DNA of 64,000 nucleotides, from the NCBI GenBank assembly GCA_029964075.1, contig CM057138.1, positions 5,574,932 through 5,638,931 on the forward strand, given 5' to 3'. How positions within the stretch are numbered: position 1 is the stretch's first letter; each line of letters opens with the position of its first letter. The notes below the pieces were generated by a model that was given only the letters and a program-made list of their open reading frames with translations, ran no database searches and was not told where the DNA came from. The stretch comes from Patiria pectinifera (lineage: Eukaryota > Echinodermata > Asteroidea > Valvatida > Asterinidae). This document shows, piece by piece, positions 33,111 through 44,900 of this stretch. Made by a program: the position numbers and the translations under genes.

Positions 33111-33344
33111 AGCATATCTAGAGAAAAAGCCTGCTTTACTTAAGAACTTGAAATTTGGTTTAGTTTGTGCTTTTTGGGCAGATAGGTCCAAATTCAGGGT
33201 CACTATTGCTAAAACAATAGATTTTTCCAGCTTGATTACTTGAGAAATATAGGAACTTCATATAAATTTTGATTTATTGGTTGTTCTATAGTCTTAAGAA
33301 GCCTATTGCATTGCTTAATTTGTGCCAACCGGTAAAAGATCAAG

Positions 33345-33840
33345 GTCATAGGCGTAGCCAGCGGGGTGGGGGTGGGGGTGGTTGGGGGGGATTTACCCCC
33401 CCCCCAAATATTTTGTAAAGACTGCCTTTTTCCATTCAAATGTCCTTTTTTTTCAATGGGCTTACCCCCCCCCCCCCAATAATGGTTAAAGAGTGCCCTT
33501 TTTTTACGAAGTGCCCTTTTTTCTGAGCAAGTGCCCTTTTCAAAAAAAGAAGTGGTGCCCTTTTTTGTGGCATCTGCCGTTTTGGGTGCCTTTTTCAGAA
33601 TTTCGCACATGTATCGCCCTGAAAAGCACCATATATTGGCCCTTTGTGTGCATAATTGTCGGTTTTGAACAGCGCCCCCATCGACAGATGGTCCCCCCCC
33701 CCCCCTTTTTTTTTAGGTTTTACGGAGGCCAAGTGTCCGGAGAAAAAAACATGTAAACATTTCACAACGGATGTGCAAGTGCCCTTTTCAATTTTTTTTT
33801 ACCCCCCCCCCCAATAAAAATTACCGTGCTACGCCCCTGA
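33345..33840. mobile_element. G/C-run element inserted in a local repeat
   Basis: It begins 'ggcgtagccagcggggtggg' and ends '…ccgtgctacgcccctgaa', weakly inverted ends. The interior is a string of 'gtgcccttttt' words and C-runs. It interrupts a local tandem repeat: 'ggtcactattgctaaaacaa' before it (33208) and 'ggtcactgctaaaacaatag' after it (33842). The ends suggest a low-complexity transposon relic. Confidence 0.4.
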
Positions 33841-36800
33841 AGGTCACTGCTAAAACAATAGGAATCTTGTCGATGCGGTAACTTGAGAAATACTTGAATT
33901 AGGAACTTCTTATTTGGTTTCTGGCCAGGTTGCTCTTGACATACATGTCAAAGGTCTTGGTCACTATTGTCAAAACAATAGAAATCTTCAATTTGGGTTA
34001 GGTTGACTGACATGCCTGTCTGTACTAACTGACTGTATAAAACCTTCTAGCATGCCTGGGGGATCGCGCAAGTTTCACTTGCAGTATTCTTTAATTTAAT
34101 GTACGGTGGGGACTATAAAATTTTAATTTAAGGTCTGTGATTTCTTCGAATTCGTAGTTTTATATTTGTCTATATATTAATGTTTAAATTTTTAGGTTAA
34201 GTCTGTATCATTTATCGTAGCAGATGCATTATATGAAATTCAATTGATATCCCTGTTTAAGTTCGTATCATCTAGTCTTAACCCATTTAATTTTAGTTTT
34301 ATAATTATTTCCTCGAGATAATAGAACTAGTCTGTGCAAAAAAGACTACATGTATTAACAAAAGGACAATCCGACAATGGAAGAATAACTAAATAAATAC
34401 AATGAAACTTACCCAATCGATACTTCTCAGATTCCAAGTGCATTTTCCAAACGAAATTATTTCTTGTGGCGAGTGAGATGGTCATATTCTGATGTGTACT
34501 CCATGGGCAAAGACATGTGGTCAAAGTATGAAGGGCTTGCCAACTTTTGGTGTTGAAACTCCTCAAATCCATCCCGTAAAAGATAGCATCAAAAGCATTG
34601 AATAGTTTTTAGAATCCAGCATGATCCCATCTGTTAGGTACAAGTATATACTCCATTTAGCTTTAGAAGTAAGGGGATAGACAGGCGTGTTCGTCGCACT
34701 ACAGCACTAAACACCAGCGATTGTGAGTGTGTGTGTGATTTCCCATAAGACATATATGTACAGTGCATATGATAAATGGAACAAAAGGTGTGCACCCATT
34801 CGCGAAGGGTTTACAATAGGATCTTGCATTTTTTGTCACAAATGTGGTAAACCTGGTAAACCAGGTATTTATTTGCATTAACATATTGCCGTTTTAAGAA
34901 ATAGGTTAAGTCAGAGAATCAACTCGAAACTGTATAGATTCGTGCAAAGAATGGACGAGGCGAAAGCGCGATTCCATTTCCTCGTCCCTAAATATGGGAA
35001 CCCGTGTTATCATTTTGTGCGCGCGCATTTTTGAATCGCTGTTCTTGTGCATGGACGCCGGTGATTGAACTCAGAATTATCAAGAAACTCACGCTTGTCA
35101 AGTTTACGATAAAAAGTACACAAAATCACGGGAGTCTCCATGAAAGCGCGCAACTTTGAAGCATTTCAACTGCACAAGTTGTATAACAGCAATACAAGAA
35201 TATTTAAAGAAGAAACAACTTGGGTCAAAACAATTGACTCAAAATGTGGAATATCCTTGGAAACAATTCTTGCTATCATGTACATGTATTTCATTGTTTT
35301 CCTTGCATGAAAGAAGATCATTTTGATACTGTACATGAAACTGAGCAAAGTCTTACTTCTTTGAGCTTTAATGCTCTGTTGCGTTGTTTTTTTGCGCCTG
35401 TTCTTCTCTCGGTTCTTCCCTGGTATTCTTGACACGTTGTGTGATGAACCCACTCTCTTTCTCTCTTTATTGATAGTTGCCAGAGATACGTTCAACTTCA
35501 ACAAAACTCGAAGCTCATGCCAGTACAGTGTACCTCCAAAAATGCACATCCGTGTCCAGGCCTACTGCCATTTTGCAATAGGCTGGTTAATTGCGCGCAA
35601 ACACTACCGTTGTGATTTAGAATTCACGAGGCGAGGCGGGTTTCAGACCTACCCACGTCATGCTTTAATATTACATTACCCGGAATTCCGGCAATGTATG
35701 CTAGATTTAATTACCGGACCCCGTTTTTGAAGTCCTAAGCACAATGGGGTCAGGGAACCAGACCTATATTGCAATCATGGTCGCCCTCGTGGTGTTTGTT
35801 CGTCACCTCTAACGGCCCCAGAGTTCATGTTCACGTATATAATGGTCGCCCGACAGGTCGTACGCATGAGATGCATGTTCGTGTCGTCATCAATATTTCT
35901 TAGAAATGTCAGATGTTGGTGAAGACGTTTGTTAGCTCAGCCATGGAGCAAGGAACCTTCCTCCATGGTTCAGTCCACAAGCTGTACATGTTTTCGTATT
36001 TAAAAACGAAGAGTAGACCCGATAGAAGGCGCCCGCTGAATGGTCAGAATCTCGCGGTCAAGAGGCAGTCTCGTTTTGCATAATTAATCGCCGAATCTGC
36101 TCGCATAATTATAAACCCTATATTCCACAGACTATAGTAACAGGCCAGCCCAAACCATTAACAGGAAAAACCAGCATCATTATTTTATACAAAAACAACA
36201 AACATGTTTCAGCCCTCTCTGTTCTTTTAATACCAGCAAACTAGTTTGAAAGTCCACACTGAATTTCAAAGATAAAACGATGCTGAATAACATCGCAAAC
36301 ACTCTTATTATGTTACAAACTACTTACAAGTTACCCCTAAAATGGCAAACGCACTTTGCCTGATTAACTGAATGTATAACTGAATGCAGTTAAACGAATT
36401 TCGTATATTCTCTCACCCGCATTTGCAGATACAATAATGATATAAATAAAGGATATATACTTTCCAATCTGTGTATTAGTTGTGGATGGAACAAAACAAA
36501 GTTGCGAATAACTGAAATCGATAAACATATCCAACGGACGGAGCAAACAAATGAAGAAAAATAATTATGTTAACTGACTCTGTGCTCAATTATGTAACCA
36601 ATTAAAGGTTTAAAATTTAGTTTGATTAGAAATCGTAGTTATCATATTTCTCTTATTAAAACTTTAATGAGCAGATTTAATTACAACTCGTTAGAGTACA
36701 TGTCTACTTCTGCCAACACGGGGCAAAGTACATGTACAAGTACATGAACTAAAAGGCAATGTATCACACAATAAATCTGGCCAATACAAACTGAATAGTG

Positions 36801-39800
36801 ATTTCCTCCAAACAGCATGAAATGCGACTATTTCCTATCGCTTTTTCCATGCACACAATGTTCAAACAAAGAAACATACTATCTCTAAAACATAAGTAGC
36901 AAATGCACTTAAATCAATTACATGTACTTTTATACAATATCAATACATGTATAAGTTTCGCATGTACGGATTTTTCATCAAATGAAAACACAAACATCTA
37001 GAAAAGAAATATTTAAATGACTTTAAAAATGTGGCAAAAACAAACGTGAAGTTCAGCCTCTTAAGATAAAAATGCCTGGGAAAAAAATATGCTTTTTTGC
37101 CATGTAACACCCTGCATTGCTTATACTTTACATTTCAAGTTATGGCACTGTCTAAAAAGGCAGCTAAAAATAGTACATGTATACAGCAACGTTAAAAAAA
37201 GCAATATTTAAAACACAGAAAAACAATGACACTGTATGGAAATCAACGTTGCCCTTCAAAAGTAACAGGCAAGGTTAAGTTACACAAGAAAACTAAAAAG
37301 TGGCGTACAAACACCAGTACAAAACCAAGTACATAGTCGTACAAGCAATTGTAAGCTGGAAACCTTTTGGCAAGTTGGTCTGATTTTAGTGCTGGCGATC
37401 ATCTCCTTTTTCGAAATCACTGGTGCTCAGTCATCCATGACTGCAGGGTTACAAGTAAAGTATCAATAGACAGCTGATAAACACCAGTTCAGATCATGCA
37501 ACCACACTGGCAGTGCCCATGTACTGTTGAATACTCATCCAGTACAATGTTTTTTCATTTTTTTTTTTAAACACCCTGTATAAAGTGGATACCATACAAA
37601 TAGCTGAGTACATGTACATAAAATACAGTGGAAATAGAATTGTAAGTTTGCAAGTTGAACCTTTTGACAAGAAATCTCCTAGTTGCAAGTTTGTGTGGTT
37701 TTGAAAAGAAAACCGACCCTTTTGGACAGTATATATGCTCCTGCAGCTGCACCTCGACAGTCCTGATCGGCAGATCTAGAACATACTGCCCAAACCACAC
37801 AAACTCAAAAAAGAGATTACTCATAGCATGGTGCAACTGCAAACCTACTCTGATTGCTCACTTCACCAAACAAACAATACATATGATTTAGCCTGTGAAG
37901 AAGTTCTTGCTAAGGATGAAATATCAGGTCACTCTTAATTTCTGAAGAGAGTAGGTTTTGCCTGAATCTTTCAAGGGTTTGATCTTCACAATACATTGTA
38001 CTGTCTTGACATTTAATAGTATCCTAGTATTTCCAACAGATGTTTATAAACCATAAAAAAGTCACACTCTGAGGAGATTCGGCTCACACTGATGAGCAAA
38101 ACCTTATTAAGTAAATATTGCTGGAAATACATTTATATAAAAATACAGTGCTGTCGGTTCATATACAATTCGAAAAAGTACATGAACTTGTAGTTTGAAT
38201 TAATACACACTAGGTTATTTTAAGTAGAAAACAAGGCCATGCAGCAAAATAGAAAAGTGGAAAAGCATAAGGCAACAAAGTACATCTTAATCTACAAAGC
38301 TTTCCAAAGGCAGTCTAAATTTCAAGCTAATTTCTTTAATACTGGAATGTTTAGTATGTACAGTACAAAAGTGAGGCAGAATGCAGTACATTCTTTTCAC
38401 AAATATGAGTTTCAGGTACAAACTTTGTGAATATACAAATTCTTATTGAAAGAAAAGCAATACAATGTAATTGTATTGAAAAGGAGGTAGTAAGATTCAG
38501 CCCACATTGCAGTGCATCAAGACAAGTTGATTTCAAGGTAATAACAATTTTGTTGAACAACTTTACTTCGTGTTTTTTTTTACAAAAAAACTCTGGCTAT
38601 GTTATGGTATGTGCCTCTCGCGAGAACAAAAAAAATCTCCTTATATGGAGATTGGCATGCGTGTGGTGCGTTCTACATGATGTGGCACAGACAGAGCCTG
38701 CGGTGCCGGTGTAGTGTGAATTTAGGACTCTATGCAATATGGACTCATTGGTAGTACTTGGCATGCCTAAGTGAAGATTTTGAACGTTTAACCAATAGAA
38801 GGGTAAAAGGGACCAGATTTCATAGGAGTCAAAATTTCATGTGACACTGAAAATTGTTTGAAACCAGCCAGTGTTTCATCAACCGTTTAAAACCACCCAC
38901 GTGACGGGCTCTCAACCAATAGGAACGGGTCAACTGTCCTAGGTATTGATGAATTTTATATTAAGTATCGTAATGCACATATGGTAAAATATAACATCAC
39001 AGGCTGGTTATGTACGCACCACAGTAACAAGACTTTTTGTCCAGTTAAAACAATTGTGAAAACTAATGCAACAGCACAAAATAGAATTTGCTATTCTGCC
39101 TTGCTATTACTTTCTTGTCAGTAAAAGTTCAGACCGATGGAATGTTTATGTTCACTTTCGTTGCGTTTTAATGACCTTGAAGTACAAAATGCCCAAAATA
39201 CACGTACCAAATCAAGAACCCCAACCACATGTCCAATATATGAAGAATTCCTTTGGGGATTCGATAAGGAAATAAGGAATTCATGAGCACAAACCACATG
39301 CAAGTACAAAAGTCTCAAGGAATGTTATTGCTATACAAGTAACTATTGCTGCAATGTTAATTTTTAAAAGTTTTTTTTTCAATAGGCACATTCTGATATA
39401 TTAAGTTAAGTAGAAAAATGTATTTGTTTGGGGTAGAAAAGACGCAATAAAATATTTACAAAGATACGAAGTAAAAATTGAATTCATGAATGCATGATTT
39501 AAAGGATTATTTTGGCATGATTAAAATTAAAAGACTTGTACACACCTTTTTAAAGGCATATTCGTTTTGGATCATTTGTTTTTCATGCATGTGTTGAAAT
39601 TTCAGTGGTTGTTACACTTTTCAGGAAAACAGCGAAAAACATGCACAACCTTTTGATCAGGAAACATGATTCTGTCCACTCTATATTTCCCAAATCAGTC
39701 AACTGACTGATTGTTGGAAGTCACCTACACATCTTCATTTCGTCTCAATTACAGCAAGCCAGACGGAATAATTTCACAGGGTGTTTAGTTCCAGTAGAAT

Positions 39801-39949
39801 CTTTTATCCAAGTAAGATTTTTTTTGTCATATATTAATTCAGTAGGTTACTTTTGGGATAGGTGCAAATGATCTTAAATGCCTTTAAATCCAGTTTTCAA
39901 AACTGAAATGCTGAAAACGTGAAATGTTTCGATCTCTACATCAAAGTTC

Positions 39950-40225
39950 CTGATTTAGTTTATTTATTTCTTATTTTAACTGGGTAGCCCATTCAGTGGA
40001 ATCCACTGATCTCCCATGGGTCCCAGTAAAGACAAGACAATGTGAAGACATTACAGTTTTAGAGGTGAGAGGAAAAGCCCAGAAGAGTATTCTGAGGAAA
40101 ACCCACAGAATCAGGCAGGGACTGAAAACCCAATCCACATATTGACCCAGGCGGGATTCGAACCCGGGTCACAGCGGTGGAAGGTGTGGAAAGTACCTCT
40201 ACGCCAACCTGATTCCCCAGGTTGT
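39950..40225 (-). repeat. tRNA-derived SINE with A-rich tail
   Basis: On the minus strand the head (about 40222-40140) has A-box-like TTGGCGTAGAGG and B-box GGTTCGAATCCC, then a body with 'gtgggttttcctc' and a 3' end AAATAAGAAATAAATAAAC at about 39975-39957. This is the full architecture of a tRNA-derived SINE inserted downstream of whirlin. Confidence 0.7.
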
Positions 40226-41793
40226 TTAAATACATGTAGTACAACATTCACTCAATGAAAAAGAATGAATGATTTCAGACTACAATCCAATTCAACATTT
40301 CGTACATACATACCGAGAAGACTAAGACAGTTGGAAAACCTCCATTTCAATAACGGCACAATTTACAAAGGCATTTCACAATTTGCAAATAATTTGGGAA
40401 CAGTTTTAACTCTGAAATCAATTTCTACCCTCCCCCCCAAAAGGCAATTATGTATTGCTTGACACCTCTCTCATCCACACTAACTTGACATTATGAAATT
40501 GGTTTTAGAAATGCCTTGTAAAGAAATGTTACATCAGTCCAAACAAAAGTGGCGTTGCAAAATGGCATCATTGAGCCAAAAGTGCATATATGCAATATGA
40601 GCACAAATCATTCGTCCGCACATATGCAAAAGACAGCCTCACTAAAATTGAAAATATACTTTACACACTACACTGCATTGATGCTTACCCCGATATGCCA
40701 AAGAATATATAATGCTGATTAACATTTTAATGCTGTTCTCAACAAGTTCTCATAAACCCTGTTTTTCAGACACCCGGCATCGCGACAAGCTCCACGAGTT
40801 CTGAGCATTCTTTTGCCTTGTATTAACCAGAGTCAGTGAAGTCTGTTAAGAGCCAATATATGGCCTGGTTACCGTTGTATAAAATGACTGAGAATATTTC
40901 TATTTCAGTGTCCCTCACAAACTCATCACAGGGAGTTAAGTCCCCTTACTATCTTTCAACCAAGTATGTTTTTCAACATTTATTATGTCAGTTACTTTTT
41001 GGATAACTGCAAATGATGGACTGTAGCTTTAAGAATGCACGCGGCATGTGCGCAAAAGGTTCCACCTCAAAAATCTTTTGTTGGCCGAATCAGTCTATAA
41101 CATATTACTAGAGCACTTTCTCTTCGTTACCGCAGGTAAAATATTTGGAATGTGTCCTGGGTACAAACATGAATCGATGTGCATGTTGATCATAGAGTAT
41201 ATTAGATGGAATGTAGCTTTGCCGGTGATCTCTAAATGCTATGTTTTGAAACAAAAAATGCAGCTGCATAGATGCCGTTTCCTAAAAAGGGTTCATATAG
41301 GGCACATGCGCATCACTTTAGCCAAGTAAAGTGAAACACATTTAAGGTACAAACATGTAGGATCGTAATTTGCATTTTGCGTATTTTTTTTTCATTTCAG
41401 AAAATCTTTACTTGTTGAAGTTCCAGCTTGAGCAGTGGATACTACGTCCAATATTGGGTTTCATATCAGAACTCAGTTGCAAATGCACATAAAAAAAGTG
41501 TGCTTTGAAACCACACTCAATGTAAGTTTTCTTCCAACCGAAACCGTTTGAAGTGGAATAATTTCATTGGGTACTTCATACCAGTCCTATCTTCATTTTT
41601 TCAGCAAGGCTCTGTCATTAAAAAGGCAAGTACTTTTCCCAAGGATATTGCAAAATGTATGATCCTACATCATGGCTTGAACTGATTGTGCCACAATATA
41701 TTAGATTTATGGTTAAGCATGCTGCATAAACTTTGGTCATTAATTAATATATTACTATAGCCGATTGGTTCTCGGCACATTGCCCCGCCTCAC

Positions 41794-41985
41794 CTAGTAC
41801 TGAATGGTGTACCTGTTGGAGTCGATGACTAAAAAGTTGATGCCGTCGTTGGCTTTGTTCTTGAAGGCCTCCGCGATGCAGCGCGTGGCTTGCTGATGCG
41901 TCAGACCCTGCAGTGACCTCCCGTTGACCTTTAGGATTATATGACCAACTTTGAGGTTGCTGTTGTGGTACGCAGATCCACCATA
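41794..41985 (-). CDS. WHRN: whirlin last exon: PDZ3 second half and stop
   Basis: 192 bp, 63 codons plus TAG at 41796-41794. It encodes YGGSAYHNSNLKVGHIIL, then KVNGRSLQGLTHQQATRCI and …INFLVIDSN, ending RYTIQY. The protein stops shortly after the last strand of PDZ3, as whirlin does. Acceptor gtttctgacag|TAT. Confidence 0.93.
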   Translation of the reverse strand, partial: YGGSAYHNSNLKVGHIILKVNGRSLQGLTHQQATRCIAEAFKNKANDGINFLVIDSNRYTIQY

Positions 41986-44900
41986 CTGTCAGAAACAAAC
42001 AACAAATTATAGTCTTCAAAGGTTCTATGTACATGCACATATGTATCTTCAAATGTGACTTTTTGTAGTGATTAAGTTTGTTTAAATTAATGTGGGCAAA
42101 GTAACTTGTGAGGTTCACTGTTACAGTACAGGGTGAGTAAAAAAAAAACGAAATCCAAATGGCAGCACCAATTCGTGAATGAAGTTTGCCTATAGCACTT
42201 TTTAAATCTCGAAAATGAAAGCCAAGTTATTAAGCTGTCTTTTAGTACAAGAATCATTCCAATCACTCATGTGCTTTTCAAGTTGTGGAATTTTGAACAC
42301 AAATACCGTTTTAAAGTTCTGTCCGCAAAACAATTCTCGTAGGGGTGCATGTGAATTGTTTTCATTTTGCAAAAGAACCCGTACCTTTTTTTGTGATCTG
42401 TGGAAGGAAATTAAAACTGTGTTTGTGTTCAAAATTTCGTAACTTGAAAAGTACATGAGTGATTTGATTTGAATGATTCTTGTACTAAAAGAAAGTTCAT
42501 TTATTGGGCTTTCATATCCTAGATTTTAAAAATGCTATAGGCAAAACTTCATTCAAAAATTGGTCCTGCCATTTAGGTTTCGTTTTTTTTTTACCCGAAC
42601 TGCATAGTAAAAGTGAAGAATGAGGTTACGTCAAGTAGCTTGGTTATGGCTTGCAATGACACATGCTTCTGAGGAAGTGGCTGACACCACTTCTCATAGA
42701 CACATGTGTTTAATACTGGCAGTCACAGCCAAGTAATGCAGACATGGCCTTACCTGAACTTTGATGATTTTTGGGATGGGTTGTCTGGTTCCTGCCCCAC
42801 CCTCTACAGCGATGCCGAGGTTAGGCTTCGTCTTCCGGACACTGATGAGCTCGATGCCTTCTGGGAATTCATCGTTCAGGTTGACCAGTGGGAATTTCTC
42901 CTCCATAACCTAAAATTGTATCAGGTTTTGGGTTAATTTTTTTTCATCTTTATACTGAGACAGTAGTAGGATAGAGTGGCATTGTTAGGAAGGATAAATT
43001 GCTGCTTCCTTATGCATTTCACTTTTGTCTCCCTAATTGACCTACTGTATCGCAGTAGAATCGTGTCAACGCACTTTGTAAAATATTGTCCAATTACATG
43101 ATATACAAATGGACGTAGAACGCGCAAAATCTGAGACAAACAAACTTAGTGTACAAAATTCCCCAGAGAGTTGTCTATTAGGAAAATGGAAATGGCGATA
43201 GGTCAATAGCCTGTGGTGTTATAGTCAACATACTCATAAATGAAAACAAGTAAAGAATGTTGCATTCTGACGCCACTGTTTTCATGATATATTATCTGAA
43301 TGAAGGTCAGTCATTGCAAAAATGTTGAGAAAAAAAACTTGAATCTGGGCCCAAGAAACATTTCAAATTTTGTTGGAAGAAACTTTGTACACAACCACTG
43401 AAGTGGCATCTGGAAACTACATGTACATTCTTTCCGAAAACGAGTAGATGATAAGTCTGGTCAAGTGAAACTGGCTGTTTTATACTGAAAGTACCAAAAA
43501 CAATTGAACACAATTTTTTTTTTATTACATTTTAATGGCACTTAATAACTATGTTCTGTATAAATTATTCATGAAAAAAACAAAACCTGTTACCAGAACA
43601 GTACTTCAGACAAATGATTTCAAAAATGGACAAATTAATGCAAAACTACGGTGATACTGAAAAAAATTGGTCATCTTGAAGAAAATGTACAACCAATGAG
43701 CAAACACTCTACTAAGTAAGATTTGAAAATGGGTCAGTTAAAATCAGGGAGTGGGTAAGTCCTGGCCAAGTGGGTGAAAGGATAAAATCGAGGCTTGGGT
43801 GATAAGTCAATTCCAATTTCGAGTCACAAGTCCATCACAGTTCATTATAGCTTTGTAAATAATGCCAATTTTTTATTATTATTTTTTTTAGAAGAGAATT
43901 TTTTTTTTCTCAGCAGATATGAATGACACTCACATGTTCAGGCATTCCATTAACGTTAGAATGACCATTAGTACGCGACGTCCGTTTGCTGCCCCCTAGT
44001 GTGTGCGATGTGCCAGGTTGGTCCTGCAGCGGATGCAAGGGGGCCGGCCGTGCCGTGATCACTGACCCCTGGCGGGGTGGTGGTGGTGGCGGGGGACGCA
44101 CACTGCCCCTCAGTTCACCCTTAGGAGGGGGAGGGGCGGGGATAGGTGGAGGGGGTGGGGGAGTACTGGATCTGGATGCTGTGGGTGGGAGGAATTGGGA
44201 GGGTGGGGGAGGGGGCGGGTTGGCTGGCTTGGTCAGAGTGGTTTTTGTCCTGGGTTGCTTCTTCAGTGCCAGGAGGGCTTCGCTGGCCCTTTTATTCTGC
44301 TCGACGTTTCTCTTCTGCTCTCTGGGTACATGCTGCAAAGAACAAAAATCACAACTAGAGGTCAATGTCTGTTTAATGAATAGAACATCACAGGGCTTTT
44401 CTGCATTTTGATTTTGTTTCGATTTTTGTACTTTTTTTCATCCATGGGCTGTCAAACAAATGTTTTATTTCATGTGCGAACAAAGTTTCATTACTTATAA
44501 GCTGTTTTGGCAAGTCTTGTAGTTCTCTAGACATTGGACTTTAAAATATGCACCTTTACGATCATGCCACAATATCTGTAATGCCATCGTCAGGACTTCA
44601 TCTCATTTTTTTTCCTATGACACGTCCTTGTCTACGTACATACCAAGTTTAAACCCAATGGAAGTTGTAGTTTTTAGCCATAGGACTTTAAAATATGCAC
44701 GTTTAAGGTGAGTCACATGATCCATAATTACATCATTATCATGACGTCACCTCAATGTTTACCTATAACAGTTATAACACGTCCCTGTCTACGTACATAC
44801 CAAGTTTCAACCCAATCATACTTGTAGTTCTCTAGACATAGGGCTTTAAATTGCATCTTTAACATGACATCACATGACTCAAGTGACGTCTGTTCAAGTC

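Larger units (their letters stand above)
31870..41793. other. convergent intergenic region and whirlin 3'UTR
   Basis: I find no supported gene. The + strand zinc-finger array ends to the left and the - strand whirlin gene ends at 41794, so this is a convergent interval and its right part should contain the whirlin 3'UTR, whose end I cannot fix. A minus-strand AATAAA lies at 40984-40979. The interval holds dispersed repeats (listed separately), G/C-run low-complexity sequence at 33360-33820 and many ACATGTAC words. The stretch 36000-39000 is notably A/T-rich with only short frames. Confidence 0.45.

Noticed and set aside
35166..35730. ORFs of about 120 codons on both strands
   Set aside because: Composition is low-complexity (Lys/Arg- and Phe/Leu-rich) with no motif or splice context; overlapping frames on opposite strands argue against coding.
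43986..44411. Plus-strand Gly-rich ORF of 141 codons
   Set aside because: It is antisense to the polyproline exon of whirlin, which has good splice sites and phase; GGTGG runs are simply the complement of Pro codons.
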